From contig CM077597.1 in NCBI GenBank assembly GCA_039654915.1, positions 29,920,001 through 29,984,000 on the forward strand: 64,000 nucleotides of DNA, given 5' to 3'. Position 1 is the first letter of the stretch; the number at the start of each line of letters is the position of its first letter. A program made the translations under genes and the position numbers. This stretch comes from Aquilaria yunnanensis. Its lineage: Eukaryota; Streptophyta; Magnoliopsida; Malvales; Thymelaeaceae. The notes under the pieces are model-generated. The model saw only the letters and a program-made list of their open reading frames with translations, was not told the origin of the DNA and did no database searches. Shown here in pieces: positions 24,681 to 33,838 of the stretch.

Positions 24681-25521
24681 CCGAACCATGGACTCTGCCG
24701 AGTCATTTGGACACGGAAGATTTGATTCTGAACCATGGACTCTGCCGAGTCATTTGGACACGGAATTTGGTGAAATTTTAAATAATTTGATCCATATCGT
24801 AAATATGGATTTTTATCTTTGTATTTTAATTTATTTAACTAAAAGTTTGTATATTTTTCCAAGCCATGAATCCTATCGGATCACCCGGACATGGATTTTA
24901 ATCTAAAACCTAGTTCATAATTTGTCATAAATTTTGTGAAATTTGGAAATTTTATTATTTTTTTATTGTTTTGTATTTTGTTTTGTTTTTAAAATTTTAT
25001 TTTTTTATTCTTTTGTTTGAAAAATTTTATTGAATAATCTAAATCTATAAATTTAAATCAAATACTTTAGAAAAATAATTTTTTTTTTTTGTGAAATCAT
25101 TTGGTTATGATTGATTTTTTTATTTATTTATTTTTATTTAAAAGAAACAAAAAAAATTAAATTTTTGTTATTTAAATGAATTAAAAAGATAAGTTTAATT
25201 ATTTTGTTATTTAAAGAAATAATAATATATATTCCAAATAATGATAAAGGGTGTTGGCTTTTGTTGTAATAGAAATAATAAAATAAGAATAAAATATGGA
25301 AGTAAGATGAGCGTCGTCACCAAATAAAGTAAAGTTAATCGTTCACATAAAGAAAAATAAAATTGCATGAAAATAAATAAATAAATAAAGTGGGGGCATT
25401 TAACCATTGACATGAAAATAAAACGTACAATAAAGTAAATAATTGCAGGAGATTAGATAAATAAAAGAAAAATGGGGCTTTTTGCCGTCTACTTAAAAAT
25501 AAAAAGAGGTATAATCTTCCA

Positions 25522-25556
<35 letters not shown>

Positions 25557-26350
25557 GATAAAAGTTAGTTGTTAGTAAAGTTAGTTGTTAGTATAACAAA
25601 AATTAAATGGTTAGTGATAACAATAATAATAAAAGTTAGCAGTTAGTAAAGTTAGTTGTTAATATAACAAAAATTAAATGGTTAGTGATAACAATAATAA
25701 TAAAAGTTAGCAGTTAGTAAAGTTAGTTGTTAATATAACAAAAATTAAATGGTTAATGATTTGAATGGAATAATAATAACAATGATAACAATAATAATAA
25801 TAAACATATAAAGATTATTGTTAGTTCTTCAGAAATAATAAAAAGGTTAACGACTTGTATAAAAAAAAACTGGAGGATTAAAGAGAAATTATACCGTGAA
25901 TTTTAAATCGACTCTTAATCGAGCTGAGGATTTGCGAACGGATTTTTGCCCCTGATTCGATGTCGAATGATGGCGAACGATTTACTTACGACTGGTGGTG
26001 GTTTTGTTGAATGTCGTGGCGATTATTATTTTTTATTAGAAGTTTAGGATATAATTTGTTCTTCCAAACCGTGAATCTTGCCGGATCATTCGGATATGGA
26101 ATTTAATATCCAAGCCATGGATTCTAACCGAATCATTTAGACATGGATATGATCCGTCTTAGGATCTCGTTATTTAATTTTATTTTTAATAATTAATATT
26201 TTTAGCTAATATCCAAACCATGGATTCTAACTGAATCATTTGGACATGGATATAGACGTCCTTAAAATTTCGTTATTTAATTTTATTTTATTTTTAATAA
26301 TCTTAGTTAATATCCAAGCCATGGATTCTAACCGAATCATCTGGACATGG
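24681..26350 (-). repeat. Seven dispersed hairpin units in the left LTR
   Basis: Seven related units of about 37 bp lie near 24681, 24729, 24858, 26062, 26108, 26212 and 26311. Each has an inner stem of five bases around a short loop: GACTC/GAGTC in two units, GATTC/GAATC in others, with the usual outer context TCCAAGCCATG...TTTGGACATGGA. The stem changes are compensatory. The right LTR has the same units about 15.6 kb to the right. Confidence 0.7.
25525..25790. repeat. AAT microsatellite and about 70-bp tandem repeat in the left LTR
   Basis: An AAT run is followed by about three copies of a unit containing AAAAGTTAGCAGTTAGTAAAG and CAAAAATTAAATGGTTAGTG. The same array is in the right LTR from 41160, with a shorter AAT run. 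Confidence 0.85.
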
Positions 26351-26513
26351 ATATGATCCGTCTTAGGACAGATTTCTAATAATTTGATACACATTTAATG
26401 CATTACAATAATTAAAATTAAACTATAAAGATAAATAAATAAATAAATACATATCAAATCAAAAATCTCATGTTATTCTCATACGTCAATTTTATGACCA
26501 AAATTATATAGTC

Positions 26514-27383
26514 TTAACCTTTTTCTTCGTCTTTGATTTTCTTGAATATCTCAAAATCCAAGTTCTCTAAGGATTCGCTCAGGAAGTCAGTAGCGCAGAA
26601 TACAATCATGTGGTCCCCCATGGCTTTCAGGATCTCTTTTATGTCTTCAAAAATATCTGCGTATCTTTTTGCACATAGAAGTTCCAGTTCAATAGTCTTA
26701 TTCTGGTAGTATGGCATGGATACAATCAGTGAAGTAGTGCAAGACAAATAGACGGATGACAAGAAAAACAGGAAGATCACCACCAGGTACTGCTTGCACA
26801 CAATAATTCATACAACAACATAAAACTATAGAAATAAAAAGAAAGGGTCTCCATACTCTAGGGTTGAAGGCATGAGAGTATCCACAAACTAGGTATCTCT
26901 ATTAAAACTATATGCCACCGTATACAAATGATCTTTATGACTTTATAATCCTGTCACTAAATGATTTGCACAGGAAGTGCTCAATATATAACATTAAACC
27001 CGACTATTGGAAAACCCTCCTACATAGGTTGATCAGTTAACAGAGAAGTAGGAAACTTCTAGAAGACTATTTCATAAAGCAAAATACCGCAGGGAAAACA
27101 TAAAACAAAAATCATGAGTGAAATATTTCAGTCAGCAATACACAGTTATCATGGATAAACGTTCTATACTTATGGCCTTGACAGTTCTTAGTTCCAAGAA
27201 ATTGGAATGAATAGAGAGATACTTCCGAGGAAAATTGTTCAGCTCTAGCGTCTGCATCTGGAACAGTTGTATTGTTCTCAGCTCACTTCTGAAAGATGGA
27301 ATAGAGTTCTTGAAGAGATCAATCCAGGCGGTTTCGGTGGGGGTGGCTCTGTGAGGGTTATTGTAGACGAGGAGAACGCCCAC
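26514..27383 (-). pseudogene. Exon-like segments of an unrecognised gene inside the left LTR
   Basis: Two open frames on the element's sense strand. One at 27132-27383 begins just after a plausible acceptor (TACTACAG) and reads GDVGVLLVYNNPHRATPTET, then AWIDLFKNSIPSFR. The other, at 26514-26801, has 95 codons with a hydrophobic start (YLVVIFLFFLSSVYLSC) and a later charged part. Codon use and composition are less AT-rich than the LTR around them, which suggests captured host exons with introns. I do not recognise the parent gene. The same segments occur at 42148-43017 in the right LTR. Confidence 0.4.
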
Positions 27384-27889
27384 GTCACCTCTGTAGTAAG
27401 CGGATCATGAAATGCTACTATGAATCAGTGTTCATTTTTTTTACCATCTGCAAAACACAGAATGCAAAACACAGCAAACAGTAAAAACCACAAAAGGAAT
27501 AACCATACTGCAATATAGACTACCATATAAATAAGCAATTTAATTAATCAAGTAATCAGGAGCAGTAAAGAAAACTAACAATCAAGCAATCACTACAATC
27601 TATATTCATCAGATCAACACAACAATCGATATTTAATCAGATCCACACAACAATTCACATTAATCAGATCTAAGCAAAAATCAAAAAAATAAAATAAATA
27701 AAATAAATAAATAAAGAGTTTTGCTGTCAGTGACGTATATGCAAGAATAAAATATGTTGATGACTTAAATGAATAAAACAAAAAGAAATAGGGGCTAAAC
27801 AAGGATTTTAGCCCATATATATATATATATATATATAATAAAATAAAATAAAATAAAATTTTACTCGGTAAAAAATTGAAAACGCGTAA

Positions 27890-28745
27890 ACGCGTCTCTT
27901 TTTTTTTTGGCTGTCTTCGTCTTCTTCTTTTGTTCTTCCGGCGTCGGGACGGTGGCAGTGCTACAGCAAAAGGGGACAACAAGGCAACTGAGAGCAGGAG
28001 GGGCGTAGCTGAGCGCAGAGAGATGAGGCAGAACGCCCGGGAGGGAACACGGCGGAGGGGCTGGCGGGAGCACGACGGCGAGGTTGAGAGCAGTGGAATC
28101 ACGGTGACGTCGCGAGGTTGGCGAGCTGGGATAGTGGAGGTCAACGGCTAGCAGTGGGCTTGAGAAGAAAAGAGGGAGAGAATCGAGGAGAGAGGAGCTG
28201 CGAGAGGAGGGAGATGGGCAGAGGGTGCGCGTGAGAGACAACCTGCTGTCAGATTGTGGCGACGACTAGCGGGAGCTGGGGCAAATCTGATCGCAAACTG
28301 AGGTGAGGGAAGGACAAGGTCAGCAGCGGCAGGGGAAGGGAGTCGGAGACGCGACAGTCGCAAACGATAAGGGGGGGGGCGACAGCGACAAGGGTGTGAT
28401 ACAGTCGACGGAGGAGGGAGAAAGAAGGAAAAAGGCGGCCGGGCGTGTTGAGGTGAGATCGATTCTGGGAGACAAGAAAGATCAGATTCTGGAGAGTGAA
28501 GTCTAAGACTGGGAGAAGGATAGAGAGAGATCGAAGGAGAGAGAGAGAGTTCGCGAGAAGAGAGAGAGAGAAGGAGAAACAGAGAGGGAGAAGGAGAGAG
28601 GAGAGCAAAGGAGAGAGAGAGAGTTCGCCAGAGAAGTCAGAGAGGGAGAGGGAAAAGAAGAGAGAGGGAAGAGAAGTGAGAGAGGGTCAGAGATCAGATG
28701 TGTGTGTGAGCTGTGTGTGTGTCTGCGTTGAGCGAGAGGGAGAGA
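27890..28745 (-). promoter_or_regulatory. GC-rich, strand-asymmetric block of the left LTR
   Basis: A sharp island of G/A-rich plus strand (C/T-rich on the sense strand) inside a strongly AT-rich LTR, ending in long GA tracts (28500-28680). A TA microsatellite lies beside it at 27815-27838. Composition suggests the promoter and untranslated leader region of the LTR. The overlapping open frames on both strands, rich in Ser/Pro/Leu or Arg/Glu, are most simply a result of this composition. Confidence 0.4.
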
Positions 28746-29131
28746 ATAGATGAAGATTGAGAGTGCGAGAGAAGATAAGGGATAAGGGGAGGGGGAGCCT
28801 CTGTCGGCCACCTTTCCCATTTATTATTATTATTTTTGTTTTTTTCTTCTTTTTTTTTTTAATTAATTAATTAATTAATAATTTTTAATTTTAATTAATT
28901 TAGATTTAATTTATTACTATTATTTTTTTCTTCTTCTTCCCTTTTTTTTTTTTCCTTTAACATACAAACTAAAAAAGAATGCCCCTAAAATAATATTGCC
29001 ATTATTACTATTATTATTTTTTAATTAAGTAATCAATTAATTAAGTAATTTAATAAATTTTTTTTAAGTTTTAATTTTTTAATATAATTAATTTTTTTTA
29101 TTTTTAAGCCGGACGAAATTGGGTGTCAACA

Positions 29132-29148
29132 GCTGCCCCCCTTTGCAT
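29132..29148 (-). other. Polypurine tract of the large retrotransposon
   Basis: On the minus strand, GCAAAGGGGGGCAGC abuts the TGTTGACACCC start of the left LTR. Purine-rich tracts directly upstream of an LTR prime plus-strand DNA synthesis, which fixes the orientation. Confidence 0.85.
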
Positions 29149-29237
29149 GCTTCATGGGACATGATGTATGCAAAGTTAGTTACCAAATTTCGTCCAGCTT
29201 AGCTAGGCATTGAAAACCTTCTCGCCGCCTAAACTCT
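29149..29237. other. Spacer between polypurine tract and tandem array
   Basis: Short non-coding segment with a near repeat of the tract sequence (CATGCTTCATGGGAC, GCAAAGTTAGTTACC). Confidence 0.5.
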
Positions 29238-31163
29238 GAGGTTTAAGGAAAGGTCCTTAGAACCTCTAACGATAGGAAAGGTTCTATCGTTGTAAGATAG
29301 ACTGAATAATTGTTTGTTTGTTTGAGGTTAAGGAAAGGTCCTTAGAACCTCTAACGATAGGAAAGGTTCTATCGTTGTAAGATGGACTGAATGATTGATT
29401 GTTTGTTTGAGGTTTAAGGAAAGGTCCTTAGAACCTCTAACGATAGGAAAGGTTCTATCGTTGTAAGATGGACTGAATGGTTGATTGTTTGTTTGAGGTT
29501 TAAGGAAAGGTCCTTAGAACCTCTAACGATAGGAAAGGTTCTATCGTTGTAAGATGGACTGAATGGTTGATTGTTTGTTTGAGGTTAAGGAAAGGTCCTT
29601 AGAACCTCTAACAATAGGAAATGTTCTATCGTTGTAAGATGGACTGAATGGTTGATTGTTTGTTTGAGGTTAAGGAAAGGTCCTTAGAACCTCTAACGAT
29701 AGGAAAGGTTCTATCGTTGTAAGATGGACTGAATGATTGATTGTTTGTTTGAGGTTAAGGAAAGGTCCTTAGAACCTCTAACGATAGGAAAGGTTCTATC
29801 GTTGTAAGATGGACTGAATGATTGATTGTTTGTTTGAGGTTTAAGGAAAGGTCCTTAGAACCTCTAACGATAGGAAAGGTTCTATCGTTGTAAGATGGAC
29901 TGAATGATTGATTGTTTGTTTGAGGTTAAGGAAAGGTCCTTAGAACCTCTAACGATAGGAAAGGTTCTATCGTTGTAAGATGGACTGAATGATTGATTGT
30001 TTGTTTTAGGTTTAAGGAAAGGTCCTTAGAACCTCTAACGATAGGAAAGGTTCTATCGTTGTAAGATGGACTGAATGATTGATTGTTTGTTTTAGGTTAA
30101 GGAAAGGTCCTTAGAACCTCTAACGATAGGAAAGGTTCTATCGTTGTAAGATGGACTGAATGATTGATTGTTTGTTTGAGGCTAAGGAAAGGTCCTTAGA
30201 ACCTCTAACGATAGGAAAGGTTCTATCGTTGTAAGATGGACTGAATGATTGATTGTTTGTTTGAGGCTAAGGAAAGGTCCTTAGAACCTCTAACGATAGG
30301 AAAGGTTCTATCGTTGTAAGATGGACTGAATGATTGATTGTTTGTTTGAGGTTTAAGGAAAGGTCCTTAGAACCTCTAACGATAGGAAAGGTTCTATCGT
30401 TGTAAGATGGACTGAATGATTGATTGTTTGTTTGAGGTTAAGGAAAGGTCCTTAGAACCTCTAACGATAGGAAAGGTTCTATCGTTATAAGATGGAAAAG
30501 TCCTTAGAACCTCTAACGATAGGAAAGGTTCTATCGTTGTAAGATGGACTGAATGATTGATTGTTTGTTTGAGGTTAAGGAAAGTTCCTTAGAACCTCTA
30601 ACGATAGGAAAGGTTCTATCGTTGTAAGATAGACTGAATGATTGATTGTTTGTTTGAGATTTAAGGAAAGGTCCTTAGAACCTCTAACGATAGGAAAGGT
30701 TCTATCGTTGTAAGATGAACTGAATGAATGATTGTTTGTTTGAGGTTTAAGGAAAGGTCCTTAGAACCTCTAACGATAGGAAAGGTTCTATCGTTGTAAG
30801 ATGGACTGAATGATTGATTGTTTGTTTGAGGTTTAAGGAAAGGTCCTTAGAACCTCTAACGATAGGAAAGGTTCTATCGTTGTAAGATGGACTGAATGAT
30901 TGATTGTTTGTTTGAGGTTTAAGGAAAGGTACTTAGAACCTCTAACGATAGGAAAGGTTCTATCGTTGTAAGATGGACTGAATGATTGATTGTTTGTTTG
31001 AGGTTTAAGGAAAGGTCCTTAGAACCTCTAACGATAGGAAATGTTCTATCGTTGTAAGATGGACTGAATGATTGATTGTTTGTTTGAGGTTTAAGGAAAG
31101 ATCCTTAGAACCTCTAACGATAGGAAAGGTTCTATCGTTGTAAAATGGACTGAATGATTGATT
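29238..31163. repeat. 86-bp tandem array, about 23 copies
   Basis: The unit of 84-87 bp runs GAGGTTTAAGGAAAGGTCC, then TTAGAACCTCTAACGATAGG, AAAGGTTCTATCGTTGTAAG and ATGGACTGAATGATTGATTG before TTTGTTT. I count 23 copies of the GTTCTATCGTT core, with one unit truncated near 30490. Each unit contains two nested inverted repeats, CGATAG...CTATCG and AGAACC...GGTTCT, and AAGGAAAGGTCCTT. Tandem arrays just inside the 3' end are known in Tat/Ogre elements and can seed satellite DNA. Confidence 0.97.
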
Positions 31164-31345
31164 GTTCTCGAGGCAAAGGTTCCATCCTTAAAACCTCAGA
31201 TTGATTGATTGATTTCGAGGCAAAGTTTCCATCCTTAAAACCCCGATGATGAAAATTGATTGTTTTTGAGGCAAAGGTTCCATCCTTAAAACCCCGATGA
31301 AAATTGATTTTGAGGCTAAGGAGCTTTCCTTAGGACCTCGAGCGA
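31164..31345. repeat. Short diverged tandem units next to the main array
   Basis: Three or four units of about 50 bp, with GAGGCAAAGGTTCCATCC and TTAAAACCCCGATGA, look like relatives of the 86-bp repeat. Confidence 0.7.
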
Positions 31346-31856
31346 AATTTATATGAAAACAATTGAAATTGGAATAATTTTCTTCGAAAGTATGAATTTT
31401 CATAATAGGTGAGTGCAAAAATTTGAACTTCGATAAGATGAGTGAATCTTGATGATGACAATAACACTGACAAATTATGTAAAGGGAACGGATGTTTGGA
31501 ATCAATATTCAAGGTTCATCTAATATTTTCTTCAGTAAATATAGATTCCCTTGTAAGATATGTCATCCGAATAAGGTTAAAACTTAACTACCCCAAAATG
31601 TTATGCCTAGTAGATCTAATAGGATGCGTCTCAAGAGTAACAAAAATTACTCTTTACTCAACCATTCCAATCTAAAGGCATTGTCCTATGGTTCTAATAT
31701 CAGCATCGACGAAACTATCTTATAAAAAAAAGAAATTCCTTGAAAATAAAAACTGAAACGCGAAAGAAAATGCTGATAATAAAACTAAAGGACAAGAAAA
31801 ACGGATCAGATCGCTTCTTTCTTCCACAATACTTCAACAGGGTGAGTAGAGAACCA
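31346..31856. other. Sequence downstream of the LOG gene
   Basis: Non-coding on present evidence. It probably includes the 3' UTR of the LOG gene on the minus strand. Small open frames lack recognisable domains. Confidence 0.4.
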
Positions 31857-32486
31857 TTATGGGAGTGAACTGGTCGGGAAAGACTGTCGTGTCCAGTCTA
31901 TCTGAATCATTGCTGGATCTGGTTCAGGAACAAAAGCTTGTATTTTATCTAGCAATTCTTCAACAGTTGTTGCGGATATTATGATTCGCCGTGCCACTCT
32001 TGATATGAAATTCTTCTGCATAGCATAATCCATAAAAGCTATCAGACCTGTAAAGAAATTGTTAACATTTAAAAGCCCAATGGGTTTCTTATGCAAATTA
32101 AGTTGGGCCATGGAAGCAATTTGAAAGACTTCTCCCAATGTGCCAAAACCACCTGGTAGAGCGATAAAAGCATCAGCATTTAAAAGCATTTGTAACACAC
32201 GCTCTTGCAAATTTTTAACCACTAATTCTTCTCCAATCGTGCCCCCAGAAACAAATTTCAAAGGTCCAGGGATGATGCCCAAAACTTGACTTCCTCCTAA
32301 AGATGCTGCTGATGCTACACCTCCCATTAATCCGACACTACCTCCTCCATAAACTAAATGTATTTTTCGCTCAGCTAATACTCTACCCAAATGGTTGGCT
32401 GCCTTTAAATACTCTTCATCTTTTCCAGGAAAAGCCCCAGAAAATACACAAATACTTCGGGATTTACGAGTTGGGGTTTTCTCCAT
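31857..32486 (-). CDS. LOG: LOG-type cytokinin riboside 5'-monophosphate phosphoribohydrolase, retrotransposon cargo
   Basis: The protein has 209 residues starting MEKTPTRKSR; I chose this ATG because it matches the normal LOG start and length (about 210-220), although the frame extends 29 codons upstream. Motifs: VFSGAFPGKDEEY at the start, the nucleotide-binding loop VYGGGSVGLMG, ERVLQM with the conserved active-site Arg, and the signature PGGFGTLGE, which keeps the catalytic final Glu but replaces the Glu before it with Gly. The family cleaves cytokinin nucleotides to free active cytokinin plus ribose 5-phosphate, in cytosol and nucleus. Plant LOG genes normally have several introns; this copy has none, so it likely arose from mRNA. 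It is intact and lies between the cysteine-rich genes and the 3' LTR. A TATA box lies just upstream. Activity cannot be judged from sequence. Confidence 0.9.
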   Translation of the reverse strand: MEKTPTRKSRSICVFSGAFPGKDEEYLKAANHLGRVLAERKIHLVYGGGSVGLMGGVASAASLGGSQVLGIIPGPLKFVSGGTIGEELVVKNLQERVLQMLLNADAFIALPGGFGTLGEVFQIASMAQLNLHKKPIGLLNVNNFFTGLIAFMDYAMQKNFISRVARRIIISATTVEELLDKIQAFVPEPDPAMIQIDWTRQSFPTSSLP

Positions 32487-32516
32487 TCCTATCCTTATCC
32501 TTGTGAGAAAAGAGGA

Positions 32517-32527
32517 TATATTTATAG
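32517..32527 (-). promoter_or_regulatory. TATA box of the cargo LOG gene
   Basis: The minus strand reads CTATAAATATA about 30-40 bases upstream of the LOG ATG. A start 30 bases downstream would give a very short leader, so either the leader is only a few bases or another start is used. Confidence 0.5.
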
Positions 32528-32564
32528 AGATGAAGAGATAAGGCAATAATTTTATTTTCAAGAG

Positions 32565-33035
32565 TGGATACATTATTGCCAGCTATACACAGTAGTCACG
32601 AGTATGACTCTGGTCAGGTATGGGTACACTATCGTTAAAAGAGGAGGAAAATTTTCAAAATAGCTGCTAGCATGTACAGTAGTCACTACTGTAGCTTACG
32701 TCAGGAGTAGGTACGTGATTGTTGGAAGGGAAGGAAAATTTCAAAAGTGGCAGCTATATACAGTAGTCCGTGTCAGGAGTGGGTACATTATTGCCAAAGG
32801 GGAGGAAAATTTCAAAAGCGACAGCTAGCACGTATAGTAATCGTAACTATGGCTCATGTCAGGAGTGGATACATTATCGCTGAAAGGGGAGGAAAATTTC
32901 AAAAGTGACAGCTAGTACGTACAGTAATCGTGACTTTGGTTCACGTCAGGAGTGGATACATTATTACCAAAAGGGGAGGAAAATTTCAAAAGCGACAGCT
33001 AGCACGTACAGTAATCGTGACTTTGATCCTCGTCT
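32565..33035 (-). promoter_or_regulatory. About 90-bp tandem array upstream of LOG
   Basis: Five to six diverged units of about 85-95 bp, each with GGAGGAAAATTTCAAAAG, CAGCTAGCACGTACAGTA and GTCAGGAGTGGATACATTA. Read on the sense strand they carry TGACGT (plus-strand ACGTCA at 32698-32703 and 32943-32948) and TACGTRC motifs, which resemble as-1/bZIP binding sites. The array lies directly upstream of the LOG TATA box, in the position of a repeated enhancer. One further unit lies at 33710-33800, upstream of the neighbouring gene. Confidence 0.6.
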
Positions 33036-33073
33036 TCCACTGGCTTTGCGTCCAGTAATGGCTTCAATGCTTT

Positions 33074-33622
33074 CTATGAATCGGTGATTTGCATCTCATC
33101 TAGCTTTCTCACAAACTGGCAAACAGGGTCGTTTAGGGTCAGATTCCCAAGACTGTAACGATCTCGTTCTTTTTGGAAAATTATCCATAATCCAACAACC
33201 TCAAATTGCACTATTCCGCAAGAATGCGCTTCAAGAACCTCTCGAATATCTTCTAGAGATTCCTTACGCAAGCCATTCTTAATGAATCTTATTCTATCAT
33301 TACGATTTCTGGTGATCACTCCTGGAGCACGATATTTATTGCCGCAAATCCACCATCCACAATTATGACAAACGCCTAGCCTCTTTGCTCTTCTTTTTTT
33401 GGCATAAGCGCTTTCACCAAAGCCGGGCATACGGGGAAAGAACGCTTCGGGAACTTCACCAGCTGAACGAACCTTAGCTTCAATTAGCCACCGCACATTA
33501 TCAGGAATGCCTTTGTGCATAAATAATCTGAATCGTTCACATCTAGCTTGATAAATCTTTTTAAGAACATTTATTGGGAAGGAAGGAAAATACTTTCGTA
33601 GGGCGGAAAGAGAAGACTCCAT
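33074..33622 (-). CDS. Cysteine-rich basic protein, copy B (flexivirus-NABP-like), retrotransposon cargo
   Basis: The protein has 182 residues from MESSLSALRK. This ATG matches the start of copy A; the frame extends five codons upstream. It is about 68% identical to copy A with no gaps (123 of 182 in my alignment). Residues 71-89 read SAYAKKRRAKRLGVCHNCG: a basic, NLS-like stretch followed by C85 and C88, then C93. The fourth cysteine of copy A (C97) is Tyr here. Farther on come PGVI and IRFIKNG (residues 111-117). The basic-plus-cysteine core followed by PG and FI...G resembles the cysteine-rich nucleic-acid-binding proteins of carlaviruses and related flexiviruses, some of which suppress RNA silencing. 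The last 65 residues are unlike anything I recognise. Family membership is inference. Confidence 0.6.
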   Translation of the reverse strand: MESSLSALRKYFPSFPINVLKKIYQARCERFRLFMHKGIPDNVRWLIEAKVRSAGEVPEAFFPRMPGFGESAYAKKRRAKRLGVCHNCGWWICGNKYRAPGVITRNRNDRIRFIKNGLRKESLEDIREVLEAHSCGIVQFEVVGLWIIFQKERDRYSLGNLTLNDPVCQFVRKLDEMQITDS

Positions 33623-33680
33623 TGATAAAGGAGGCAAAGAAAGAAATTAGTGATTGTAGGAAACGAAAATAACTAACACA

Positions 33681-33689
33681 TATTTATAG
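33681..33689 (-). promoter_or_regulatory. TATA box of cysteine-rich gene B
   Basis: The minus strand reads CACTATAAATATGTG about 60 bases upstream of the ATG at 33622, giving a leader of about 30 bases. The motif is very similar to the TATA box of the LOG gene. Confidence 0.55.
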
Positions 33690-33699
33690 TGATGAAAGG

Positions 33700-33805
33700 G
33701 ATAATGTGTTAATTACACTTACAAAAGCAAGTACATTATTGTCAAAAGAAAAGACAAATGACAGCTTATATGTACAGCAATCATGACTGTGGCTCTCATC
33801 TTCCA
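33700..33805 (-). promoter_or_regulatory. Single promoter-repeat unit upstream of gene B
   Basis: A diverged copy of the unit at 32565-33035 (AAGCAAGTACATTATTGTC, GACAGCTTATATGTACAGCA, ATCATGACTGTGGCTC). It lies between the stop of copy A and the TATA box of copy B, as the longer array does for LOG. Confidence 0.55.
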
Positions 33806-33838
33806 CTAGTTTATGTCTAGTAACGGCTTCAATGCCTT

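Larger units (their letters stand above)
24406..29131 (-). repeat. Left (downstream, 3') LTR of the large retrotransposon
   Basis: 4726 bp, with boundaries TGTGGCAACGTCGGG and GGTGTCAACA. It matches 40042-44774 almost base for base; by eye I count roughly 20 substitutions plus microsatellite length changes. Structure from right to left on the sense strand: T-rich start, GC-rich C/T-strand block (27890-28745), exon-like segments (26514-27383), AAT microsatellite and short tandem repeats (25525-25790), then a family of hairpins. Confidence 0.95.

Noticed and set aside
27861..28820. Overlapping open frames of 70-176 codons on both strands of the GC-rich LTR block, repeated at 43429-44460
   Set aside because: They are long only because the block is GC/GA-rich with few stops. 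Frames on opposite strands overlap, peptides are Ser/Pro/Leu or Arg/Glu low-complexity, and no domain is visible.
29238..31163. CRISPR-like regular repeats
   Set aside because: The units are head-to-tail and continuous with no unique spacers, inside a plant retrotransposon. This is a tandem array.
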